Origin: Deltaproteobacteria bacterium
Lineage (GTDB): Bacteria; Desulfobacterota; DSM-4660; Desulfatiglandales; B25-G16
Direction: 5' to 3'
NCBI GenBank assembly: GCA_003646875.1
Contig: QMLT01000098.1
Coordinates: forward strand, 1 to 6,655
DNA length: 6,655 bases
How positions within the stretch are numbered: position 1 is the stretch's first letter; each line of letters opens with the position of its first letter. Made by a program: the position numbers and the translations under genes. This document shows, one piece after another, positions 1-5,448 of the stretch. The notes beneath the pieces were generated by a model. That model did not search any database. It saw only the letters and a program-made list of their open reading frames with translations, and was not told where the DNA came from.

Positions 1-28
1 GGTACCATAAAAAGGTTCTACCGTTAGA

Positions 29-286
29 CTAATTATTTGTTGCTAGGTTAAATAGAACCAAAATGTCTAAAAACCCTAAAATTGCTGATATAGCTATTCC
101 TTTAGTTTCCCGTAATCCGATGTCTGATTGATCAGCGATGAGTTCTCCATAAACAATTAATCCATCAGAGCGAGTGAAATTAAAGTGTCTAAAGCAATCA
201 AATGGTAAGGATTGAATGGATTTGAGAATAATCTCATTATGATCGCCTTGGGCAATGTCCCCGACATTACAATATGAATGAATATG
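29..286 (-). pseudogene. Possible C-terminal remnant of an unrecognised gene
   Basis: The minus strand is open for 85 codons, bounded by an in-frame TGA at 287-289 and ending with TAG at 29-31. It has no usable start codon near its upstream end, so if it was ever coding it is the tail of a longer gene whose 5' part is lost or frameshifted. The translation is protein-like in composition: a mixed polar first part (containing IAQGDHNEI and FTRSDGLIVYGEL), then a hydrophobic stretch of about 20 residues near the end (around IAISAILGFLDILVLF) that could be a membrane segment. I do not recognise a family. An open run of this length can arise by chance in AT-rich DNA, so this is a weak call. Confidence 0.22.
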
Positions 287-369
287 TCAAAGAGACAGAA
301 TCGTTGATCCAGCTTTAGTTCACTTTAGAGCACGAAAACCAGGGTACCTTCTAGGACTAAAATAATCAA

Positions 370-390
370 GCCACCGCCTCTGGCGGTGGT
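370..390. repeat. Perfect GC-rich hairpin, IS200/IS605-end-like
   Basis: CCACCGCC (371-378) and GGCGGTGG (382-389) form a perfect 8-bp stem around the 3-nt loop TCT, with one further G·T pair at 370/390. It stands out in AT-rich surroundings and is flanked by TCAA (366-369) and TTGA (394-397), which are complementary to each other. Compact GC hairpins of this kind occur at the ends of IS200/IS605-family elements, in their non-autonomous derivatives, and in REP sequences. No transposase gene is visible. It has no adjacent T-run (the next bases are TAATTTGAC), so a classical terminator is less likely. Confidence 0.45.
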
Positions 391-393
391 AAT

Positions 394-421
394 TTGACTT
401 TTAATTACTAATTGCTAATTT
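394..421 (+). promoter_or_regulatory. Possible sigma-70-type promoter for livM
   Basis: TTGACT at 394-399 is a good -35 box (five of six bases match TTGACA). After a 16-bp spacer comes TAATTT at 416-421, a poor -10 hexamer, but preceded by TG one base upstream (413-414) as in extended -10 promoters. Transcription would begin about 430, roughly 20 bp before the livM start. The whole area is AT-rich, so chance matches are likely. The position, between the hairpin and the first gene, is the main support. Confidence 0.3.
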
Positions 422-422
422 T
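402..422. repeat. Short AT-rich heptamer repeat, three units
   Basis: TAATTAC (402-408), TAATTGC (409-415) and TAATTTT (416-422) are three successive 7-base units sharing TAATT. The array covers the proposed -10 region upstream of livM. It may be a degenerate short tandem repeat or simply low-complexity sequence. Confidence 0.4.
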
Positions 423-452
423 ACATTTTAACTTGAATTAAGGAGATGATCT

Positions 453-1550
453 ATGTCAAGAGTTTGGCTTCCGTGTGGGTATTACCATGAAAACTATGCC
501 AAGGATCAGGGTTGGTGGCAGACACCGGTGATAAAGGGGAAGATGATTCTACTTCTATTTATTCTCTTTGTTGTGTTTCCATTAACCTTAAGCAGATATT
601 GGCTTGGTGTGGCTAACATGATCGGTTACACTGCCCTTGGTGCCCTGGGTGTGCAACTCCTTATAGGTTATGCAGGCCTGATAACCCTGGGGCATGCAGC
701 CTTTATAGCGGTAGGCGCCTATACAAGCACTCTTCTAATTCTCCAGTTCCCCTGGCCAGAATTTCTCATTAACTGGGGCTTAGCTTATCCTCTAAGCATC
801 ATAATTGCTGGTATTGTTGCTGGTCTGTGGAGTGTTCTCTTTGGGCTTCCCTCGGCCAGGGTCAAGGGTTTTTACCTTATTTTAACTACCATGGCCGCCC
901 AGTTTATCACAGTCGACTTTATTCTGACCCAGTATGTAAGCCAAATTGGCGGCAGAGGGCAGGCATTTTCCCTTCCACCAGGCACCATTAAGATAGGCCC
1001 CTGGGTTATAGATTCGGATTTAAAGGTATATTTTTTGATGATTATCCTTTTGACCCTCACGGTTATGATGATGTCCAATCTTCTGAGGACAAGGGTTGGG
1101 AGGGCCTGGGTTGCCATTAGAGATAATGATATTGCAGCCGAGACCCTTGGGATTAATATTTATTGGTATAAGCTATTGAATTTCTTTGTGGCAGGATTTA
1201 TTGCAGGTATTGCAGGTGCATTCTGGGTAGCAAACTTAGCTGCTCTGAGCCCTGAGCATTTTCCCTGGTTCTGGTCCCTCTGGTTGGTGGGCGTGATATT
1301 AATCGGTGGCGCAGGTATAGATGGAGTAATATTCGGTTCCATTTTTATGGTAATGGTAATGGAGTTTATACAGATGGGTGTAATATCCCTCGGCGACTTT
1401 TATCCTGCCCTTATGGTTAAATTTTTGTACATAAAGGAATCTGCCTTTGGGCTGGCTATATGCGCCTTTTTAATTTATGAACCCCGCGGCCTTTCTTACC
1501 GCTGGTGGCAGATCAAAAATTATTTTAACCTGTGGCCGTTTTCGTATTAG
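453..1550 (+). CDS. livM: Branched-chain-amino-acid-type ABC permease LivM
   Basis: This is an inner-membrane permease of the HAAT/Liv ABC family, which forms the translocation path as a heterodimer with LivH. The 365-residue product is mostly hydrophobic, with a first membrane segment at about 30-48 and further segments to about 342. Family marks are GYAGLITLGHAAF (72-84), the cytoplasmic EAA-type loop around RVGRAWVAIRDNDIAAETLG (214-233) that contacts the ATPases, GGAG followed by a further helix (285-305), and EPRGL near the C terminus (343-347). The N-terminal part before the first helix (CGYYHENYAKD, 8-18) fits LivM proteins of this subgroup, so I keep the ATG at 453. It has AGGAG at 441-445, seven bases upstream. 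The usual partner livH is not upstream, where the DNA is non-coding. The transported substrate cannot be read from the sequence. Confidence 0.93.
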   Translation: MSRVWLPCGYYHENYAKDQGWWQTPVIKGKMILLLFILFVVFPLTLSRYWLGVANMIGYTALGALGVQLLIGYAGLITLGHAAFIAVGAYTSTLLILQFPWPEFLINWGLAYPLSIIIAGIVAGLWSVLFGLPSARVKGFYLILTTMAAQFITVDFILTQYVSQIGGRGQAFSLPPGTIKIGPWVIDSDLKVYFLMIILLTLTVMMMSNLLRTRVGRAWVAIRDNDIAAETLGINIYWYKLLNFFVAGFIAGIAGAFWVANLAALSPEHFPWFWSLWLVGVILIGGAGIDGVIFGSIFMVMVMEFIQMGVISLGDFYPALMVKFLYIKESAFGLAICAFLIYEPRGLSYRWWQIKNYFNLWPFSY

Positions 1551-1743
1551 GATTAAAGTTGATGAGCTAGTTGAGTGGTCAAATAGTTTAATTGTTGAAT
1601 GGTAAATAAATTACCGAATTAACTACTTAACTAATTAACGATGTAACCAACAGTCGAAAGGGGGTGAATTGCAGCAATAATCTTAATAAATAAATTGTTA
1701 GGGAAGTTTAACTTAGGTTTATTTTTAAAAAAAGGGGGAAGCT
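1551..1743. other. AT-rich intergenic gap between livM and livK
   Basis: This 193-bp gap is long for the inside of an ABC-transporter operon. It holds a short inverted repeat (GGTAA at 1601-1605 with TTACC at 1611-1615), TTAACTA repeated twice within 1619-1634, and a second purine-rich SD-like run at 1656-1664 with no reading frame behind it. I found no convincing terminator. A promoter for the highly expressed binding-protein gene is plausible here, but no clear -35/-10 pair could be picked. Confidence 0.4.
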
Positions 1744-2988
1744 ATGAAAATGAGAAAGTTCTTCATTATTTTATCGGCAGTTGTATTTTTGTTTGGCCTA
1801 TCCTCCATGGCTATGGCCAAGGTTATAAAGATTGGTGGCCTTACAGATTGCACGGGCGCTACTTCGGATGTTGGTAAAGACTATGCATTAGGTTTATCTG
1901 ATGCCTGGCATTATGTTAATGATACAGGCGGCATTAATGGGAAAAAGATTAAGTATACCTGGTTTGATTACGGTTACAGAATTCCGGAAGCTCTTACCAA
2001 GTACAAACTTCTTAAGCGCATGGGAGTAATTGCCATAGAAGGTTGGGGAACTGGAGATACCGAGGCTCTTTCTCCAACTGTCTTTAAAGACAAACTTCCA
2101 TATGTATCGGCATCTTTTTCAGCCCATCTGACAAACCCCGCTAAGAGTGCTTATAATCTTTTTTTCGCTCCCGACTATTCTACACAGGCTCGAGCAAATC
2201 TAACTGCATGGTTTGAAACAAGGTGGCCAAAAAATAAGGACTATGGTAAACGGTCGCCACGCCTTTCTTGTGTATATTCTTTTCCAAGCCCCTATGCCAG
2301 CGCTCCTATAAAGGCTATAAAGGATCAGGCGAAAATGCTCGGTTTTGAGATAGGCCCGGATCAGGACGTAGGTCTTACCTCCATTGATACCAAAAGCCAG
2401 ATCATGGCCCTTAAAAAGTTCAAACCTGATGTATGCTGGCATGGAAATACCACAATGGCTGTTTCTGCCACAATGAGGGATGCATATGCCCTTGGACTTC
2501 ATACTGATTGGCTTGTTAACTTTTGGGGGTATGATGAAAATTTACCAAGATTAGCGCGTGAGGCCGCAGAAGGCTCTATGTGTGCTGGCCCAGCGTATTT
2601 TATTGGCAGCGATAAGGGAATGATGAAAACGGTGAAGGAATATGCAAGGAAATATACCCCTGCAATTCCTTTGAAAAAACGCCTTAAATTTACGGTAACC
2701 GCATGGGCAAATGTCCTTTTACTCAGAGAGGCATTAATCCGCGCTGATAAGGCCGGTGATTTGACCGGCCCGGGTATTTTGCATAAGGGCTTTGAGACTA
2801 TGAGCGATTTTGCCATTGCAGATGGAGGTCTCGGCACAAGCCCTGTAACATATACAGTTACTGACCATAGAAGCACCGGAATAGTCCCTGTATTTGAGCT
2901 AAAAAATGGCACATTTCATCATGTAAAGACAATTAATGTAAAGGCCCGATGGCCAAAAAAATGGGCATCTCAATGGCATGGGTGGTAA
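1744..2988 (+). CDS. livK: Periplasmic substrate-binding protein, LivK-type
   Basis: This is a secreted solute-binding protein of the Leu/Ile/Val-binding (periplasmic binding protein, type 1 fold, Peripla_BP_6) family. It captures the ligand in the periplasm and delivers it to LivM/LivH. The 414-residue product begins with a classical Sec signal peptide: MKMRK, a hydrophobic core, then AMA at 23-25 with cleavage expected before K26; no lipobox cysteine is present. The mature protein starts KVIKIGGLTD, followed by a TGATSDVGKDYALG segment (38-51) where family members bind the ligand's carboxylate and amino groups. NDTGGINGKKIK (59-70) is the conserved turn-strand of the family. Length is normal. 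The ATG at 1744 has a purine-rich SD (GGGGGAAG, about 1735-1742) close upstream; an ATG at 1750 is a possible alternative. livF follows directly. Ligand specificity is unknown: members of this family near acyl-CoA ligases may bind aromatic or aliphatic acids rather than amino acids. Confidence 0.92.
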   Translation: MKMRKFFIILSAVVFLFGLSSMAMAKVIKIGGLTDCTGATSDVGKDYALGLSDAWHYVNDTGGINGKKIKYTWFDYGYRIPEALTKYKLLKRMGVIAIEGWGTGDTEALSPTVFKDKLPYVSASFSAHLTNPAKSAYNLFFAPDYSTQARANLTAWFETRWPKNKDYGKRSPRLSCVYSFPSPYASAPIKAIKDQAKMLGFEIGPDQDVGLTSIDTKSQIMALKKFKPDVCWHGNTTMAVSATMRDAYALGLHTDWLVNFWGYDENLPRLAREAAEGSMCAGPAYFIGSDKGMMKTVKEYARKYTPAIPLKKRLKFTVTAWANVLLLREALIRADKAGDLTGPGILHKGFETMSDFAIADGGLGTSPVTYTVTDHRSTGIVPVFELKNGTFHHVKTINVKARWPKKWASQWHGW

Positions 2989-2990
2989 GC

Positions 2991-2997
2991 AAGGAGG
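2991..2997 (+). promoter_or_regulatory. Ribosome binding site that fixes the livF start at TTG 3005
   Basis: AAGGAGG at 2991-2997 is a near-perfect Shine-Dalgarno sequence. It lies seven bases before the TTG at 3005, but downstream of the ATG at 2978, which has no SD at a proper distance. It therefore supports TTG 3005 as the livF start. Confidence 0.75.
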
Positions 2998-3004
2998 TTT
3001 CCAA

Positions 3005-3814
3005 TTGGAAGCAGCAGAAAAGATATTAATGGTAAATAATATCGAGGTCAAATACCATGAGGTAATCCTTGTGCTCAAGGGTGTATCTATTGAAATCCCA
3101 AGAGGCGGTATAGTGGCCCTTTTGGGCGCCAACGGGGCAGGTAAAAGCACAACTCTGAAATCCATCTCGGGGCTCCTTAAGGTTGAGGTTGGAGAGGTCA
3201 CTGATGGGGCCATTGAGTTTGAAGGCGTGAGAATACATAAAAAAACTGCGGTAGAGATTGCCAAGATGGGTATTATACAGGTAATCGAAGGCCGCAGGGT
3301 ATTTGAGCATCTCACCGTTGAAGAGAACCTCAAGGTTGGGGCGCATTTGAGAAAGTCAGGGTCTGTCAATGATGGCTTGGAGCTGGTGTATCACTATTTT
3401 CCCAGGCTAAGGGAAAAGAGGAGTGAAGTAGCGGGATTTGTGAGCGGGGGAGAGCAGCAGATGTGTGTTGTTGGCAGGGCTCTGATGACAGAGCCCAAAC
3501 TGGTGCTTTTAGATGAGCCATCCATGGGACTTGCCCCTATGCTTATCCATGAGATATTCAATATCTTAATAAGGCTTAACAAGGACGAACACATATCTAT
3601 CCTTCTGGTAGAACAAAATGTTAAGCTGGCCCTGAATGTGGCCCCATATGCATATGTAATGGAGACAGGACGAATAGTCATGGATGATACATCCGAAAGA
3701 TTAAGGGAAAATGAAGACATAAAGGACTTTTACCTCGGCCTCTCTGAAAAAGGAAAATCAAAGAGTTTTGCAGAGGTAAAACATTACAAGAGAAGAAAGA
3801 GATGGCTAACATAA
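3005..3814 (+). CDS. livF: Branched-chain-amino-acid-type ABC ATPase LivF
   Basis: This is a cytoplasmic ATP-binding subunit of the HAAT importer, working with LivG to power LivM/LivH. Counting from the TTG start (269 residues), Walker A is GANGAGKST (41-49), the Q-loop glutamine lies in QVIEGRRVF (92-100), the signature is VSGGEQQ (146-152), and Walker B with D-loop is LVLLDEPSMGL (166-176). The segment LLVEQNVKLAL (200-210) marks LivF; LivG normally has VEHD there. I prefer TTG 3005 to the ATG at 2978 because of the strong SD at 2991-2997. It also removes a leader that overlaps livK and does not fit the usual N terminus. The product is about 30 residues longer than E. coli LivF (237 residues), owing to a basic tail ending KHYKRRKRWLT, which I associate with LivF proteins of Desulfobacterota. 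The family usually has VPEGR where this one has VIEGR. Gaps are 16 bp after livK and 28 bp before the next gene, fitting one operon. Confidence 0.92.
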   Translation: MEAAEKILMVNNIEVKYHEVILVLKGVSIEIPRGGIVALLGANGAGKSTTLKSISGLLKVEVGEVTDGAIEFEGVRIHKKTAVEIAKMGIIQVIEGRRVFEHLTVEENLKVGAHLRKSGSVNDGLELVYHYFPRLREKRSEVAGFVSGGEQQMCVVGRALMTEPKLVLLDEPSMGLAPMLIHEIFNILIRLNKDEHISILLVEQNVKLALNVAPYAYVMETGRIVMDDTSERLRENEDIKDFYLGLSEKGKSKSFAEVKHYKRRKRWLT

Positions 3815-3842
3815 TCCCAAACTTTAACGAGGGAGGTTTATT

Positions 3843-4442
3843 ATGACTAAAAAATCTACTATATTACTGATAGTACTCATATTTGGTATGGGAATGATAT
3901 TTGCCTCTTGTGCCAGTATGCAAAGCAAGCCAACTTCAGCCACTTTTAAGGCTCCAATAGTAGCCCTGGACTCAGTTCAAGTTACTCAGTATAATGGATA
4001 CTGGTATTATAGTGGGAAGATAAAGCCTACTAAGGGTAAGGCAGGTAACAATAGCGCAGTGCTTCCACTGGCCTTTGTCTTTAATATCACAAATCCTAAT
4101 AATTTTCCAGTTAAGTTAGATGGCTTTGGGTTTACTGTTGCATTTGAGGATTTTGATGTTAATATGGTCAATGCATACGAAACTCAGTGGATTCCACCTG
4201 GAAAGACCAACCAAATATCTGTGCCCTCAATACTTGATGTTCGGCAGGTCCTATTGAGTCTTTTGGTTCCGAATGCCTTTAAGGTAAAGGAAAAGGGAAC
4301 GAATGCCTGGGCTCTTCTTGAAAAATGGTGGACAGGTATTCCAGCTTATAATATCCCCATTTATGTCAAAGGAGGAGCGGCTACTTTTATAGCAGGAGAA
4401 GAACAAAAGGTAGTCTCGTTTACAGCAAAGTTTCCGAAATGA
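3843..4442 (+). CDS. LEA14/WHy-like lipoprotein
   Basis: This is a predicted envelope lipoprotein of 199 residues. The N terminus has a KK pair, a hydrophobic core and a lipobox-like FASC with the cysteine at 23; Phe at -3 is less common than Leu. Ala at +2 argues for outer-membrane sorting if Lol rules apply. Residues about 40-130 resemble the LEA14/water-stress-and-hypersensitive-response (WHy) fold: a beta strand, FVFNITNPNNFPVKLDGFGF (78-97) with the characteristic NPN, an amphipathic strand pair, then IPPGKTNQISVP (117-128). A region with several Trp residues follows (156-163), then a final pair of strands. SD GGAGG (3832-3836) sits six bases before the ATG. The gene follows livF closely, so co-transcription is likely, and a strong hairpin lies just after its stop. 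The molecular function is unknown. WHy-type domains are beta-sandwiches thought to bind or protect other molecules, so a role in handling a hydrophobic ligand is speculation. Confidence 0.78.
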   Translation: MTKKSTILLIVLIFGMGMIFASCASMQSKPTSATFKAPIVALDSVQVTQYNGYWYYSGKIKPTKGKAGNNSAVLPLAFVFNITNPNNFPVKLDGFGFTVAFEDFDVNMVNAYETQWIPPGKTNQISVPSILDVRQVLLSLLVPNAFKVKEKGTNAWALLEKWWTGIPAYNIPIYVKGGAATFIAGEEQKVVSFTAKFPK

Positions 4443-4449
4443 GTTTAGT

Positions 4450-4483
4450 ATCCCACCCTGTGAATATAGCCATAGGGTGGGAT
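4450..4483 (+). terminator. Strong hairpin after the first lipoprotein gene
   Basis: ATCCCACCCT (4450-4459) pairs perfectly with AGGGTGGGAT (4474-4483). Three more inner pairs, one of them G·T, bring the stem to 13 bp around an 8-nt loop. It begins 8 bp after the stop codon. The following sequence is only moderately T-rich (CTTT at 4487-4490, CTTTTCT at 4497-4503), not a clean U-tract. It may therefore be a weak intrinsic terminator or a hairpin that protects the upstream mRNA from 3' decay while allowing read-through. Confidence 0.6.
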
Positions 4484-4531
4484 GAACTTTGATGGTCTTT
4501 TCTAATCTATAACTTAAGAAACTATATTAAA

Positions 4532-4753
4532 ATGGGATGGAAAATAACTGCGACAAAACTGTTTTGTGATACCGTTAAAGAGTGGGTAACTATAATGGTA
4601 TACCATGATGGAACAACCAGGTGTGGTTATTATGAAAGGCATCTGGCCAAAGGAGGTACCCGTGGTAAAGGAAAAGTTCGATGCTATGAGAAATGTACCC
4701 TTTTGGCTGCTTACAAGGAGGATGTCTTTCAACGGGAAGAAATAGTTGATTAA
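4532..4753 (+). CDS. Small four-cysteine protein, unknown function
   Basis: This short reading frame (73 residues) lies between the two lipoprotein genes. The product has no signal peptide or membrane segment. It opens WKITATKLFCD, continues with a strand-like VTIMVYHDGTTRCGYYE, and carries cysteines at 12, 31, 51 and 55, the last two as CYEKC. Four cysteines in 73 residues, with a CxxxC pair, could bind a metal, but this is not shown. From memory, similar small proteins with a WKI-AT-hydrophobic-CD opening and an MVY-DG-C core occur as uncharacterised proteins in anaerobes; I could not verify this. The ATG at 4532 has no good SD, only an A-rich leader, which lowers confidence; an in-frame ATG lies at 4595. 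A minus-strand frame covers nearly the same bases (4514-4732) and is taken as the shadow. The gene lies after the 4450-4483 hairpin and 93 bp before the next gene, so its transcription may be separate. Confidence 0.5.
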   Translation: MGWKITATKLFCDTVKEWVTIMVYHDGTTRCGYYERHLAKGGTRGKGKVRCYEKCTLLAAYKEDVFQREEIVD

Positions 4754-4846
4754 AATTACAGAGAAGGCATTGTAGTTTATATATCTTTTAATAGCAGTAT
4801 AAGGTAATCAATAAACCGTAGGCAAACCACGAAAAAGGAGGAAGAA

Positions 4847-5437
4847 ATGGCAAAAAAAATGAGTTGGTTTATGTCAAGTTTATTATTGGCAATAGTTAGT
4901 TTGGGATTGATCTTGTCTTGCGCATCACTAAAGGCTGGCTCTGCCCCAGCTACTCTATCTCCAGTAAAAATAACGGACATTGGTGTAGAACGACTTAATC
5001 CAATGTCCAAGGGCAAGTTTCAGAAGACCGATGTATTTGTTTTTAGCACAACATTTACCTTTTCCAATCCGCAGCAGGCATTAGCCAGGATCAGTGATTT
5101 TTATTTTGAGGTCAAGGTGGATGATGGCACTGCTGATAAGACTATTATCCAGAGCGGTTCAATGCCCATTACATATGTGCCTGCCGGGGAGGAAATTAAC
5201 TGGTCTTATACCTCTCCTCTTATTTATGGGGGAATGATAGGTTCATATATCTTGCGCGGTATAGGAGGTGGAATCAAGGGCGCTGTTGGAACGCTTAATG
5301 GGGTCTGGAAGGCCCTTGGAGGAGATAAAAAGACATTTTACATCAAGGCACGCTATGCTACCTCTCTGCCGGATTGTCCAGAACTAGGGAAAAAGTTTCA
5401 AGAATTCTCTTCAGAATTTAAAATCCCTGCATTATAG
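4847..5437 (+). CDS. Second LEA14-like lipoprotein with glycine-rich segment
   Basis: This is a predicted envelope lipoprotein of 196 residues. A hydrophobic signal (about 7-24) ends in ILSC, with the lipobox cysteine at 25 and Ala at +2. The plan parallels the lipoprotein at 3843-4442: a strand, TTFTFSNPQQALARISDF (68-85) with NP where the other has NPN, then MPITYVPAGEEINWSY (106-121) matching the other's proline-glycine turn. It then differs in a glycine-rich, helix-like segment (GGMIGSYILRGIGGGIKGAVG, 128-148) before closing strands at about 163-170. The two are probably distant paralogues, by eye alignment only. SD AAGGAGG (4835-4841) lies five bases before the ATG. Only 11 bp separate its stop from the acyl-CoA synthetase start, so these two genes are very likely co-transcribed. 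Function is unknown; the glycine pattern could allow helix packing or membrane contact. Confidence 0.75.
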   Translation: MAKKMSWFMSSLLLAIVSLGLILSCASLKAGSAPATLSPVKITDIGVERLNPMSKGKFQKTDVFVFSTTFTFSNPQQALARISDFYFEVKVDDGTADKTIIQSGSMPITYVPAGEEINWSYTSPLIYGGMIGSYILRGIGGGIKGAVGTLNGVWKALGGDKKTFYIKARYATSLPDCPELGKKFQEFSSEFKIPAL

Positions 5438-5448
5438 TGAGTTAAAGC

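Larger units (their letters stand above)
1..452. other. Gene-poor region upstream of livM
   Basis: No intact gene is visible here on either strand. All three + frames are broken by frequent stops; the longest + stretch I saw with a start codon is about 22 codons (ATG at 62). The minus strand has one longer open stretch, listed separately at 29-286. From about 360 the region holds a strong hairpin, a short heptamer repeat and a possible promoter, each listed separately. The base composition is AT-rich and unlike the transporter genes. Since livH normally sits directly upstream of livM, this segment may mark a rearrangement or insertion boundary. That is an inference from position only. Confidence 0.6.

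Noticed and set aside
254..268. Short palindrome AATGTC-CCC-GACATT
   Set aside because: Six-base arms are expected by chance at this scale, and there is no adjacent gene start for it to regulate.
1..349. GGTACC at both position 1 and about 345, suggesting element ends or direct repeats
   Set aside because: The similarity does not extend beyond the hexamer. GGTACC also occurs at about 4655, and a few copies of a hexamer are expected by chance.
872..1342. Minus-strand reading frames opposite livM (872-1117 and 1160-1342)
   Set aside because: They lie wholly inside the well-supported livM gene, have no SD or family features, and are shadows of its codon pattern.
1695..1877. A + strand 60-codon frame overlapping the livK start
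   Set aside because: It overlaps the livK signal-peptide region in another frame and lacks an SD; livK is strongly supported.
2200..2912. Minus-strand reading frames opposite livK (2200-2502 and 2499-2912)
   Set aside because: They are antisense to a gene with a clear signal peptide and family motifs, and their translations show no recognisable domain.
2899..3720. Minus-strand reading frames opposite livF (2899-3369, 3026-3346, 3394-3720)
   Set aside because: livF has every ABC ATPase motif in the + frame; the antisense frames are by-products.
4514..4732. Minus-strand frame of 72 codons opposite the small Cys protein
   Set aside because: Either strand could in principle be coding, but the + frame matches the operon direction and has the more protein-like pattern. 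The minus frame would be the only minus-strand gene inside the cluster.
4650..4742. SD-like AAAGGAGG at 4650-4656 followed by GTG at 4662, opening a 27-codon frame
   Set aside because: The frame is very short, overlaps the small Cys gene in another frame, and its product shows no features; the purine run is probably incidental.
4770..4803. Possible promoter TTGTAG ... TATAAG upstream of the second lipoprotein
   Set aside because: The spacer is 22 bp, too long for a sigma-70 promoter, and the surrounding DNA is AT-rich enough for chance matches.
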